DNA of 64,000 nt. Source: Methylobacterium aerolatum (lineage in GTDB: Bacteria > Pseudomonadota > Alphaproteobacteria > Rhizobiales > Beijerinckiaceae). This document shows, one piece after another, positions 33,425 through 41,260 of the stretch. The position numbers were made by a program, and so were the translations under genes. The notes under the pieces were generated by a model, which saw only the letters and a program-made list of their open reading frames with translations, was not told the DNA's origin and ran no database searches. The DNA lies in contig NZ_BPQE01000025.1 of assembly GCF_022179085.1 (NCBI RefSeq), forward strand, positions 1 through 64,000, given 5' to 3'. Each line of letters starts with the position of its first letter. Position 1 is the stretch's first letter.

Positions 33425-33859
33425 ATGGTCAAAAAGGGATGGTTGCAGCGCGCGAAAAACCACTTGGACAAGCGCGAGGCGAAAGCCGAACTAGCAAACG
33501 ATGCGGAATACCAGGCCAAGAAAGCCGCCCGGCAAGCGCACCTCGACGCGCAAGCCGAGGCCGCCCGCATCGAACGGGAGGATGCCCTACAGGCCCGGCA
33601 GGGTCCGGCGGCAGCGGTCGCCCGCGTCATGGCCGAGCGCCTAGGTGACGTTGCCGGGGACGTGCTCACCGTACTGGCGAAGGCTGACGGCCGCGCTACC
33701 GTGGTGGCCGCCCTTGAGGCCGAGGTGGCTCGGCAGGCTCAGGCCCGCGATGCCGCCGCCCGCGCGGATCGCGCGGCGTCGCTGGCCGCTGTGAACGCCG
33801 CCACCACCGAACGGGCCCGCGCCCGGCAGGTCAAAACGAAGCGCCGGGCCGCCGCATGA
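33425..33859 (+). CDS. Hypothetical basic coiled-coil protein, 144 aa
   Basis: It starts with MVKKGWLQRAKNHLDKREAK and is almost wholly helical, rich in Ala, Arg, Glu and Gln, with a central helical domain (VARVMAERLGDVAGDVLTVLAKADGRATVVAALEAE) and a Lys/Arg tail (KTKRRAAA). Nucleic-acid binding or scaffold-like behaviour would fit, without proof. It begins 2 bases after the previous stop and overlaps the next gene by ATGA. Confidence 0.6.
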   Translation: MVKKGWLQRAKNHLDKREAKAELANDAEYQAKKAARQAHLDAQAEAARIEREDALQARQGPAAAVARVMAERLGDVAGDVLTVLAKADGRATVVAALEAEVARQAQARDAAARADRAASLAAVNAATTERARARQVKTKRRAAA

Positions 33860-34179
33860 CCCTCCCCTCACACTGCCCCAAGCTCGTCAATGTCGGCCGC
33901 CAGCACTTTGACGACGACGCCTTGGACGGGCCGGTTGGAGTCCGTCTCCGAGACCTCCCCGGCGGGCCGGTGACGGCCATGGTGGTGGTGATCGCCAAAA
34001 CCGTGCGGTGGGACCCGGCCGACGGACTAGTGACGCCGGACTTCGGCGGGTTCATCGCCTCGGCCGGAACCGCGTTCGAGGCGCCAAACGCCAGCGACCT
34101 CCGCACGGTAGCCGCGATGCCCGGCGCAGCGGTGGACGTGTTCCTCCTCGCCCCTGCCGAGGCGGACAAAGCCACATAA
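33856..34179 (+). CDS. Hypothetical element protein, 107 aa
   Basis: The last gene of the four-gene unit. It is predicted mostly beta (VGVRLRDLPGGPVTAMVVVIAKTVRW, AVDVFLLAP), neutral to acidic and without membrane segments. An N-terminal region with Cys and His (HCPKLVNVGRQHFDD) may bind metal. The family is unknown. Confidence 0.55.
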   Translation: MTLPSHCPKLVNVGRQHFDDDALDGPVGVRLRDLPGGPVTAMVVVIAKTVRWDPADGLVTPDFGGFIASAGTAFEAPNASDLRTVAAMPGAAVDVFLLAPAEADKAT

Positions 34180-34444
34180 GGGTCCGCTGAGTCCAAAAAA
34201 CGAGTCACCAGCGGCGATGGGCCAATTTTCGGGAGCGTAGCGGCTCAAAACGGCTCATAGCCGCCAGCGGGCTCCTCTGGCCATTACAGGGCCATCCCGT
34301 TCACGGTGTGTTCTGACTGCCCCACCGGGATCCTGCCCGCTGCTCAATCACGAACGCGTGATCAAATCAGCTTGGGATCTGCAACCCCATTGCAACCCAG
34401 GATCAAATCTTGGGTTGCAGTATGTGAGCTAAGTCGTTGAATTT
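34180..34444. other. Right end of the element, arm-site region
   Basis: No gene is seen. It holds inverted CGGCTC/GAGC(C)G-type repeats (34240-34265) and, at 34381-34398, the paired GCAACCC motifs, with an inverted GGGTTGCAG at 34412-34420. These match the motif pair next to attL and probably bind the integrase. Confidence 0.5.
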
Positions 34445-34492
34445 GCTGGTGCTGCGAGAGAGGATTGAACTCTCGACCTCTTCATTACCAAT
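34445..34492 (-). repeat. attR: 48-bp att core inside intact tRNA-Thr
   Basis: Identical to 21234-21281. It supplies the 3' portion of the intact tRNA-Thr gene, so integration restored the tRNA. Confidence 0.93.
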
Positions 34493-34521
34493 GAAGTGCT
34501 CTACCACTGAGCTACCGCAGC
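34447..34521 (-). tRNA. tRNA-Thr (anticodon GGT)
   Basis: A 75-base gene including an encoded CCA end. The acceptor stem GCTGCGG pairs with TCGCAGC (one G-T), the D-arm contains AGCTCAGTGGTAGAGC, the anticodon stem CTTCA/TGAAG frames loop TTGGTAA (anticodon GGT), and the T-arm contains GGTTCAA-type GTTCAATCC. The discriminator base is A. The gene is the insertion site of the element. Confidence 0.95.
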
Positions 34522-34639
34522 ATCCGGCACCCCCTCGGGAGTGCGGGGCGATGGAGGCCCGGTTGGGGGCGTGTCCGTCGCGCGAGAGGGGCCATAACGG
34601 ATCGACGCCGGCTTGGCAACGGGCGATCCGCGTTCCCGG

Positions 34640-35263
34640 TCAGGGTTCCTGGGCCGGGTCGATCGCGCCGGGGCGCTGGAGGGCGGCCCGGATGATCGCG
34701 GCGAGGCCCGGCTCCTTGACGGACTCGGAGGCCTCCAGGGGCGTGAACCACCGCAGCTCGCGCTGGCTCTCCTCGGGGAAGTGCTTCACTTGCTTGCGCA
34801 CCCGTAAGGGGAACACCTTCACCTGGCACGTCACCGCGTCCAGGTTCTTCAGGCGCTTCTCGTACAGGTAGTAGCCGATCGGCCGCTTGCCGACGACGCC
34901 GCGCAGGCCCGCCTCCTCGTAGGCCTCCTGGGCCGCCGCCTCGAAGGGCTTGCGGCCCTTCATCGGCCAGCCCTTCGGAATGACCCAGCGGCGGCTCTCC
35001 CGCGACGTGACCAGCAGGACCTTGACCGCGCCGTCGCGCCCGCGCCGGATCGGCAGCACGCCGACCTGACGCCGGGGCTCGTCCCCGTCGTCGGGATGGA
35101 GTTCTGGCGGGGGGGCGCGGCGCGGCGCGGCCGGGATGCCCGCCTTCAGCGCGGCCTTGTGACCGCCCTTCGGAGCGGCCTTCGCCACGCGCTTGGCGCC
35201 GTCCTTGGGACTACCCTTCGGACCGCCCTTGGAAGCTGGCTTGGGAGCTGCCTTGGACCCCAC
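34640..35263 (-). CDS. Nudix hydrolase with Lys/Ala-rich N-terminal tail
   Basis: About 207 residues. Residues 65-195 are a Nudix domain of the diphosphoinositol-polyphosphate-hydrolase type seen in alphaproteobacteria (VLLVTSRESRRWVIPKGWPMKGR). The Nudix box GRKPFEAAAQEAYEEAGL has glutamine where arginine is usual. It would hydrolyse a nucleoside or inositol diphosphate bond. The first 45 residues are Lys/Ala/Gly/Pro repeats like a histone H1 tail. The start is uncertain: the only standard start in this frame is a GTG within the repeats, and the same K-rich pattern continues about 25 codons further upstream before a stop, so an ATC start is conceivable. Confidence 0.8.
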   Translation of the reverse strand: MGSKAAPKPASKGGPKGSPKDGAKRVAKAAPKGGHKAALKAGIPAAPRRAPPPELHPDDGDEPRRQVGVLPIRRGRDGAVKVLLVTSRESRRWVIPKGWPMKGRKPFEAAAQEAYEEAGLRGVVGKRPIGYYLYEKRLKNLDAVTCQVKVFPLRVRKQVKHFPEESQRELRWFTPLEASESVKEPGLAAIIRAALQRPGAIDPAQEP

Positions 35264-35437
35264 CTTGGGACCAGACTTGAGGTCAGCCTTGGAACCGCTC
35301 TTCGGTTCGTTCTTGGCACGATGGGCGACGATGGCTCACTCCCTACCCGCCCACCCGGCCGGCAGAGCGTCCGCCCCGGGGAGGGGCGGACGGTAGCGGG
35401 GACGATGACGCGTTGTCTAGAAGTGGCGACGTTTGGG
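35264..35437. other. Intergenic region with extended Nudix frame
   Basis: The left half (35264-35335) continues the Lys/Ser/Gly-rich reading frame of the Nudix gene, with no ATG. The rest separates it from hemY. No terminator is evident. Confidence 0.4.
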
Positions 35438-37054
35438 TCAGGGTACAAGTTTCACCGACCGCGGCGCTGTCTCGCGGGGCGGCGCGCCGAGCGCCACGGG
35501 GCCCTCCGGGACCGGGAGGGCCGCCGCCGCCATGCCCGCCGAAACGGGGTCCGGGGCCGAGGTGTCGCCCTTCGCAGTCGCTCCTGCCGTCACCGGCTTG
35601 AGGTCGGCCGGTTTGACCCCGACGAGCTTCGGCTCGGCCGGCACGGGGGCGCCGGCTGCGATCTCGACGGGCTTGAGCCCCATGGGGTCCGGGCCGGCCT
35701 GAGCCCGCGCCGGGACGAGAGCGGGGGTCTCCAGCGGTTCGGCGGGCTCCGGCTCGGGGGATACGCCGATGGCGCTCGGCGGCGCCTGCCACACGAAGGC
35801 GTCGAGCTGTCCCGTCAGCGGCGAGACCGGCTCCCAGGTCTCCGAGGCGACGCCGTCGGCGATCCAGATCGGGTCGCGCGGGGCGCGGGCGGCCCGGGCG
35901 AACCATTCCCGCGTCCGGCCGGATTGCGCGCCGTGCTCGGCCTCCTCGATGGCCGCCATCGTCAGGCAGGTGCGCGCCGTCGGGCGGTCGGCCAGCAGGG
36001 GTTGCAGCGCCTCACGGGCGCGGGCGAACTCGCGGGCGTCCAGCGCCGCCTGGGCGACGGCGAGACGCGCCTCGGGGTCCCAAGCCGAGAGCTTGGCGAG
36101 GGTCTCGGCGCGGGTGAGGCGGTCGCGGACGGAATCGCCGGTGCGCAGGTTGAGGTAGACCTTGGCGAGATCGGGATGCGGATTGATCCGCCACGCCCCC
36201 TCGACGGCCCGGGCGGCCTTCTTGAGGTCGCCGCGGCGGGCGAGCAGCCGTCCGGCGAGGCAGGCGGCGGGGACGAGGCCGGGCGCGAGCTTGATCGCCT
36301 CCAGCGCCCGGGTGGTGGCCGCCTCCGGCTCCCCGGCCTCGCGCTCCCGGGCGATGGCGGTGAGGAGGACGGCCCTCTGCCGCTTGGCCTGCGCCTTGTC
36401 GATGAGGCCGAGGGACGCGCGCCGCTCCACCGTCTCCAGGGCGGCCGCCCAGTCGGTGTCGGCGCAATGGGCCTCCAGCACCGCGTCGTTGGCCCAGGTC
36501 ACGCTCGGCGCGAGGCGGGCCGCCTCGGTGGCGTAGGCGCGGGCCGCCTCCTCGTCCTCCCGGCGCCGGGCCTCCACGAAGAGGCCGCGCAGGCCGAGCA
36601 CCCGCGTCTCGGAATCGTCGACCATGGCCCGGAACGCCTGCTCCGCGCCGTCGCGGTCCCCGGAGATCTGGGCGGCCTGGGCCTTGAGAAGCAGGGTCAG
36701 GGGCTCGGCGCCGAGCAGCCGCTCGGCGTCGTTGGCGTAGCGGCGGGCGGCCAGCGGATCGCCCGAGCCCACCGCGACCATGCCGCGCGAGAGGGCCGAC
36801 AGGCCCTTGCTCCGGCGCCGCTCGGCCGAGCCGCGCACCAGCGCCTCGGGCAGGTTGATGACGCCGCGCAGGATCGCCCAGACGAGGCCGAGCACGATCG
36901 CGGCCGCGATCACCCCGACGATGGCGAGCGAGAGGCTGGTGCCGATCTGATAGCCGTTCCAGACCACCGTGACAGTGCCGGGCCTGTCGGCAATCCAGAC
37001 CGCCCCGAAGGCGGCGACAGCCAGCAGCACGAGGTAGGCGAGGGCGCGCCACAT
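35438..37054 (-). CDS. hemY: HemY-type heme-biosynthesis-associated membrane protein
   Basis: A 538-residue protein with two N-terminal membrane segments (about 5-24 and 41-63), a HemY_N region and a long series of TPR-like helices (about 85-400: LLLKAQAAQISGDRDGAEQAFRAMV, AYATEAARLAP, LLARRGDLKKAARAVEGAW). The Pro/Ala-rich tail (about 430-538) is disordered. This is the TPR scaffold HemY, not the protoporphyrinogen oxidase of the same name. It follows mic60 and hemD on the same strand, the standard alphaproteobacterial arrangement, and probably helps organise late heme enzymes at the inner membrane. Confidence 0.88.
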   Translation of the reverse strand: MWRALAYLVLLAVAAFGAVWIADRPGTVTVVWNGYQIGTSLSLAIVGVIAAAIVLGLVWAILRGVINLPEALVRGSAERRRSKGLSALSRGMVAVGSGDPLAARRYANDAERLLGAEPLTLLLKAQAAQISGDRDGAEQAFRAMVDDSETRVLGLRGLFVEARRREDEEAARAYATEAARLAPSVTWANDAVLEAHCADTDWAAALETVERRASLGLIDKAQAKRQRAVLLTAIAREREAGEPEAATTRALEAIKLAPGLVPAACLAGRLLARRGDLKKAARAVEGAWRINPHPDLAKVYLNLRTGDSVRDRLTRAETLAKLSAWDPEARLAVAQAALDAREFARAREALQPLLADRPTARTCLTMAAIEEAEHGAQSGRTREWFARAARAPRDPIWIADGVASETWEPVSPLTGQLDAFVWQAPPSAIGVSPEPEPAEPLETPALVPARAQAGPDPMGLKPVEIAAGAPVPAEPKLVGVKPADLKPVTAGATAKGDTSAPDPVSAGMAAAALPVPEGPVALGAPPRETAPRSVKLVP

Positions 37055-37174
37055 TGCGTCAGTCTCTCCTGGCGACGGCCGGGACGCCGCCGCGGGTGCG
37101 GGATGGCGCGGGGCGGGAAGCCCCCCACGCCGACGGGGTCGGGCGGCCGGCCGCGGGGCGAGGCCGGCTGGCGA

Positions 37175-39625
37175 TCATTGCGAGGGACCCGAGGCGGGCA
37201 GCGCCCCGAAGGCCGAGGCGGTGAGCGACCCGGCGGCCTGGGCCGCCTTAGCCCGCGCCGCCAGCGTCTTGCCGAAGTCGCCGGCCTGGGCCTTGGCCTC
37301 GGGCGGCAGGGCCTCGAAGGCCGAGGCGGCGGCGGCGAGGTCGCCCCGGTCGAGGGCCGCCTGCACGGCCTCCTCGGGCGCGGCTGCCGTCCCCTCGGCG
37401 GGGCTGCCGGCATCGACCTTGCGCACCTGGACGAGGCCGTCGGCCATGCTCAGGAGCTTCGTGCGGAAATCACCCGATTCCTGGGCCGACTTGGTCTTGG
37501 CCGCCTGCCGCGCCTGGGCGATGGAGGCCGCGATGCCCCGGAAGGTCCCGGCGAGCTGGCCGGCGGTCGGCGCACCCTTCTCCGCGAAGGGGGCCAGGGC
37601 CGACGCCTGATCCTGGGCCTGCGGATCGAGCTTGGTCAGGCTTGCCAGCGGCTCGGCATAGGGCGCGCCGCTCGCGAGCGCGGAGGCGATCCGGTCGGCC
37701 ACCACCACCCGCAGGGCCGCCTGCACCGTCGCGGCGGGCGCCCGGTCGGCCAGCCCCTTGTCGAGGGCGGCGATCCTGTCGCCCTGTTCCGCGAGTTTGC
37801 GATCGACGGCCTTGGACGCCTCCGCCGCCTGGCTCTGGCTGGCCTCGGCCGCCTTGCGGCTCGCCTCGGAGGCCGCCTGCGCCGACTCGGTGGCGGATTT
37901 CACCCGCTCGTCGAGGGACTTCTGCAGGCCGTCGAGCCTCTGGCCGAGGGCCGTCACCGCCTCGGTGTTCTGCTGGGTTCGGGCCTGCACCTCGTCCTTC
38001 AGGGCGGCGATCTGCTTGGACGTCGCCTGGCTCGCCTCCTTGACGGCCTGAGTGGCCGCCTGAGTGGCGGCTTCCTTGGCGGCGTCGGCGCCGGCTCCGG
38101 CATTCCCGTTGCCCGCGTTGCCCTCCAGGGCCTTCAGCCGGGTGTCGAGTTCGGAGATCTGCCGGGCCGACTCCACCTGCGCGGCGCTGGTCCCGGTGGG
38201 TCCGCCCTCGCGGCCGGGCTCCTCCTGCAGGGCCGAGACCCGCTGGTCGAGGCTGTCGAGCCTGGCGGCGAGGTCCGCGGGCACCGCCGCCTGCGCGGCG
38301 CCTTGCCCGGCGCCGGCGGCCTTCTCGCTCGCCTGCTTGGCGCTCGCCTCGGCGGCGGCAACGCGGGAATCGAGGGTGGCGAGGGCGTCCTTGGGCGCCA
38401 GCGCGCCGATGCGCTTGTCGAGGACGGCGATCTGCTCGGTGACCTTCGGGTCGGAGGCGGCTCCCGGCCCGGCGCCGCCGACGATCCCGGCCTTCTCGAC
38501 GGCGAAGAGCAGCCCGGCGCCGATCACGCCGCCCAGGAGGCCGGCCGCCGCGACGGAGCCGAAGCCCGCCCCGGATTTCCCGCCGGTCGTCGCGGGTGCG
38601 GCCTGGAGGCCCGGCGCGGCGGAGGCCGTGCCGGCCTTGCGCGTCTCGGAGCCGGGCGCCTGGGGTTTGGTGGGGTCGCTCTTGAACGCGTCGGACTTCA
38701 GGGCGTCCGGCTTGGACGCGTCGGACTTGCCCCCGCCCGTCGTCCCCGCCTGCTGGAGGGTGGCCGCGGCCGCGGGCCCACGCGCCGCCGCCGCCGCGGC
38801 GGGGCTCGTCCCGGCCGAGGGCACGGAGCCCGCAGGCTTGGACTGGCCGGGTGTGGTGGCGGCGGCCGGCGCGGGCGCCGGCTTGGCCGCGTCCTTCGCG
38901 GTCTCCTTGGACGCGTCCTTCGTCGGCGCGTCGGGGACGCGGGTGGCCTTGAGGTCGAGGATCGGCCCGGCGGTCACAGCCGCATTGCCGACGGGCCCGG
39001 CCGGGCCGCCGGGACGCGCGTCCGTGCCGGCACCTCTGGCTGCGTCGGGCTTGGTCGCGTCAGGCTTGCCTGTGTCGGGTTTGGCGCCGGTCGGCTCGAC
39101 GCTGGATTTCAGCGGCTCGGCCTTCGGGGCGCCGGATCCGGCCGGGATGGACGAGGAGAGACCGGCCGGGCCGGAGGCGGCAGGCTTCGGCGGCTCCGCC
39201 TTCGCCCCGGCGGCGGTCGACAGGCTCGACGACACCGAGGGCCCCTGGCCTGCGATGGTCCCGGAGGTCGTCGTGGCGGGCTTCGCGGCCTCGCCGGGAG
39301 CCGCCGTCTTGGAGGCCGCAGACGACGCGGGCGTAACGGGGGCGCCGGAGGCGGGCTTCGCCGCGCCGTCCTTGCCGGGGAGGCCCGATCCTGCCTGGGC
39401 GCTGCGCGACGCGTCGGCCTTGTTCAGGTCGGGCTTATTCTGGTCGGGCTTGGCGCCGGTCGGCCCGGAGGTGGGCTTGTCTGCGTCGCTGGGCGCTGGC
39501 GTCACGGGCCAATCCTCCACTCTCGGCGTCTCGGCCGACGCGCCTGCGCGACGGCCCGTTTCCCTATCACCGCGCCGCCGTTTCCGGCGAGGGCGGCCTG
39601 ATGCGTTTGGCGGTCCGCCGCTCAT
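37175..39625 (-). CDS. mic60: Mic60/mitofilin-family inner-membrane protein
   Basis: An 816-residue protein. The N-terminal 350 residues are a low-complexity, cytoplasmic Ala/Pro/Lys/Asp/Gly region with repeated KPDxxK-type units. One membrane segment follows (about 352-375, VAAAGLLGGVIGAGLLFAV). The periplasmic part is a long coiled coil (about 390-640) and ends in a mitofilin-like helical domain (ASALASGAPYAEPLASLTKLDPQAQ...). The place between hemD and hemY is diagnostic for alphaproteobacterial Mic60, the ancestor of the mitochondrial crista-junction protein, which bends inner membranes. The start overlaps the hemD stop (ATGA at 39622-39625). Confidence 0.85.
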   Translation of the reverse strand: MSGGPPNASGRPRRKRRRGDRETGRRAGASAETPRVEDWPVTPAPSDADKPTSGPTGAKPDQNKPDLNKADASRSAQAGSGLPGKDGAAKPASGAPVTPASSAASKTAAPGEAAKPATTTSGTIAGQGPSVSSSLSTAAGAKAEPPKPAASGPAGLSSSIPAGSGAPKAEPLKSSVEPTGAKPDTGKPDATKPDAARGAGTDARPGGPAGPVGNAAVTAGPILDLKATRVPDAPTKDASKETAKDAAKPAPAPAAATTPGQSKPAGSVPSAGTSPAAAAAARGPAAAATLQQAGTTGGGKSDASKPDALKSDAFKSDPTKPQAPGSETRKAGTASAAPGLQAAPATTGGKSGAGFGSVAAAGLLGGVIGAGLLFAVEKAGIVGGAGPGAASDPKVTEQIAVLDKRIGALAPKDALATLDSRVAAAEASAKQASEKAAGAGQGAAQAAVPADLAARLDSLDQRVSALQEEPGREGGPTGTSAAQVESARQISELDTRLKALEGNAGNGNAGAGADAAKEAATQAATQAVKEASQATSKQIAALKDEVQARTQQNTEAVTALGQRLDGLQKSLDERVKSATESAQAASEASRKAAEASQSQAAEASKAVDRKLAEQGDRIAALDKGLADRAPAATVQAALRVVVADRIASALASGAPYAEPLASLTKLDPQAQDQASALAPFAEKGAPTAGQLAGTFRGIAASIAQARQAAKTKSAQESGDFRTKLLSMADGLVQVRKVDAGSPAEGTAAAPEEAVQAALDRGDLAAAASAFEALPPEAKAQAGDFGKTLAARAKAAQAAGSLTASAFGALPASGPSQ

Positions 39626-40314
39626 CGGGCAAGCCCGTCGAGCAACGCCGTCTCGCGCGGCTGTGCCGCGACGAAATGGACCCGGATGCCCGCCTGTTCC
39701 AGGGCTTCCGCGATATCGGCGGACAGGCAGTAATGTTCCAGCGCCCGGAAAGCTCCGCCATGCCCCGCCGCATCGCTGAGCGCGAGGGCGGTCGCGGCGC
39801 TGCGCCGGGAGAAGTGCAGCGCGGCGTCCAGGGCGCCCCGGCCCAGGGCGTCACCGGCCTCCCGGGGCAGGTGGGGCAGGGCCCGCGCGCCGTAGGCGAC
39901 GTGGGTGACGAGGGCGAATCCCGCCTGCCCCAGGCTCGCCGCCGGCTCCGCCTTGCGATCCTCCCCGGCGACGTGGAGGAGCCTCGCGCCCGTCGGGAGC
40001 CGCGCGGCGACGAGGGCGGCGAGGCCGGCAGCGTCGCCCGGTCCCTCGATCACCGGCCCGAGCCCGGCGTCCCGGGCCGCGCCGGCCGTCCGCGCGCCGA
40101 CGGCGAAGACCGGCACGCCCCGCAGGTCCGCCGCCACGGCGGGCGCGGCCTGGGCGCTGGTGAGGAGGATCCCGTCGAAGGGCCCCGCCGGTGGCGGCTC
40201 CGCGCGAGGGCGGATCGCCAGCACGGGCGCGAGGAGCGGCGCGTGGCCGCGCCCGGCCAGCGCCGCGCCCGTGCGCGTCGCCCCCGGCTCCGGCCGCGCC
40301 ACCCAGACGCGCAC
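39622..40314 (-). CDS. hemD: Uroporphyrinogen-III synthase
   Basis: A 230-residue HEM4-domain protein: MRVWVARPEPGATRTGAALAGRGH, GPFDGILLTSAQAA, VPVFAVGARTAGAARDAG, HVAGEDRK, and HFSRRSAATAL. It closes and inverts ring D of hydroxymethylbilane to make uroporphyrinogen III. Sequence is poorly conserved in this family, but order and neighbours agree. The usual partner hemC is not upstream; an aldose-1-epimerase-like gene is there instead. Confidence 0.85.
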   Translation of the reverse strand: MRVWVARPEPGATRTGAALAGRGHAPLLAPVLAIRPRAEPPPAGPFDGILLTSAQAAPAVAADLRGVPVFAVGARTAGAARDAGLGPVIEGPGDAAGLAALVAARLPTGARLLHVAGEDRKAEPAASLGQAGFALVTHVAYGARALPHLPREAGDALGRGALDAALHFSRRSAATALALSDAAGHGGAFRALEHYCLSADIAEALEQAGIRVHFVAAQPRETALLDGLAR

Positions 40315-40320
40315 GATGCC

Positions 40321-41199
40321 CTAGCCTTCCACGTCGAGGCGCACGCCGTGGCGCGCCTCCGCGCCGGGAGCCAGCAGGCGCTGCGACTCCCGCTCCCTCA
40401 GTTCACCCGCGAATCCCGCCCAGTCGGCATGGCCTGTCCAACATTCGAGGGAGAGGAAGGGCGCGGTCGGCTTGGTCCAGATGGCGAGGTGCGGGAAATC
40501 CTCCATCGCCATGCGGATCGCGCTCCCGCCCGGTCCGGTGAAGCGCATCATCCGGCTCTTCGCATCGCGCAGGACGAAGGCCTCGGTGAAGATCGCGGGG
40601 TCGAGGGGCAGGGTGGTGCCCTCCAGCGGCACCGGCTGCTCGTCGCGCAGGAGCAGGCCGCCCTCGCCGACCTTGGGTGCGAAAGGCCGCTCGGCCGCCT
40701 CGAACTCAACCGCGTAGCCGCCGTCCTTGCCCCGCTCGCCGCCCGCGAAGGGCCAGGGGAAGGCCGGGTGGAAGCCCAGGGCGTAAGGCAGGGGCTCCTC
40801 GCCGGGATTGGCCACCGTGACCGCGAGGTCGAGCCCCGCCGGGCGCAGGCGCGCCGCCACGTCGAGGCGGAAGGCGAAGGGATAGTGCTCGCGGGTCCGG
40901 GGGCCGTCGGTCAGGCGCAGCACCACCGCATCGGCGGAACGCTCGACGACCGTGAACGGCAGATCGCGGGCGAAGCCGTGCTGCCCCATCGGGTAGCGGC
41001 GCCCCGCCACCGTGACCGCGCCGCCCGCCGAGGCCCCGACCACCGGGAAGAGCCACGGGGCATGGCGGTTCCAGTGGGCCGGATCGCCGCTCCACAGGTA
41101 CTCCCGGCCGCCGACGGTCCACGAGACCGGCTCCGCCCCGTGGGTGGAGAGGGACGCCGTGGTGCCGTCCTGCGCGATGAGGTCGATCCGCTCGCTCAC
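40321..41199 (-). CDS. Aldose 1-epimerase family protein
   Basis: A 292-residue galactose-mutarotase-like beta-sandwich. WSGDPAHWNRHAPWLFPVVG, the active-site-type MGQHGFARDLPF (histidine), ALGFHPAFPWP (second histidine) and a late SLECWTGHAD (glutamate) match the LacX/YeaD-like branch. It likely interconverts sugar anomers or acts on a phosphorylated sugar. I use the GTG start (VSERIDL) after GGGAGCAGGAC, since upstream residues are unlike the family. It starts just upstream of hemD, 6 bases between genes. Confidence 0.85.
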   Translation of the reverse strand: MSERIDLIAQDGTTASLSTHGAEPVSWTVGGREYLWSGDPAHWNRHAPWLFPVVGASAGGAVTVAGRRYPMGQHGFARDLPFTVVERSADAVVLRLTDGPRTREHYPFAFRLDVAARLRPAGLDLAVTVANPGEEPLPYALGFHPAFPWPFAGGERGKDGGYAVEFEAAERPFAPKVGEGGLLLRDEQPVPLEGTTLPLDPAIFTEAFVLRDAKSRMMRFTGPGGSAIRMAMEDFPHLAIWTKPTAPFLSLECWTGHADWAGFAGELRERESQRLLAPGAEARHGVRLDVEG

Positions 41200-41260
41200 G
41201 TCCTGCTCCCGGTCCTGCTCAGCTGCGGAGTTAACGGACCGGGAGGAGGGCGCAAGGGCT

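Larger units (their letters stand above)
21234..34492. mobile_element. Integrative element (about 13.2 kb) in tRNA-Thr
   Basis: The region is bounded by a perfect 48-base direct repeat, 21234-21281 and 34445-34492, covering the 3' part of tRNA-Thr(GGT). A tyrosine integrase lies just inside the left repeat. Contents: integrase, AlpA-like gene, zinc-ribbon protein, serine recombinase, one giant tape-measure protein, PadR regulator with membrane protein, a replication-like gene with iterons, and a small-gene operon. There are no capsid, terminase, portal, conjugation or resistance genes. Gene style and local base composition are more AT-rich and patchy than in the flanks. Best guess is a phage satellite or integrated plasmid-like element; a decayed prophage is the alternative. 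Confidence 0.9.

Noticed and set aside
35096-39601. A 1500-codon rightward open frame opposite hemY and mic60
   Set aside because: It is the GC-driven antisense shadow of real genes; its composition is Arg/Gly/Leu/Ala-only and has no domain.
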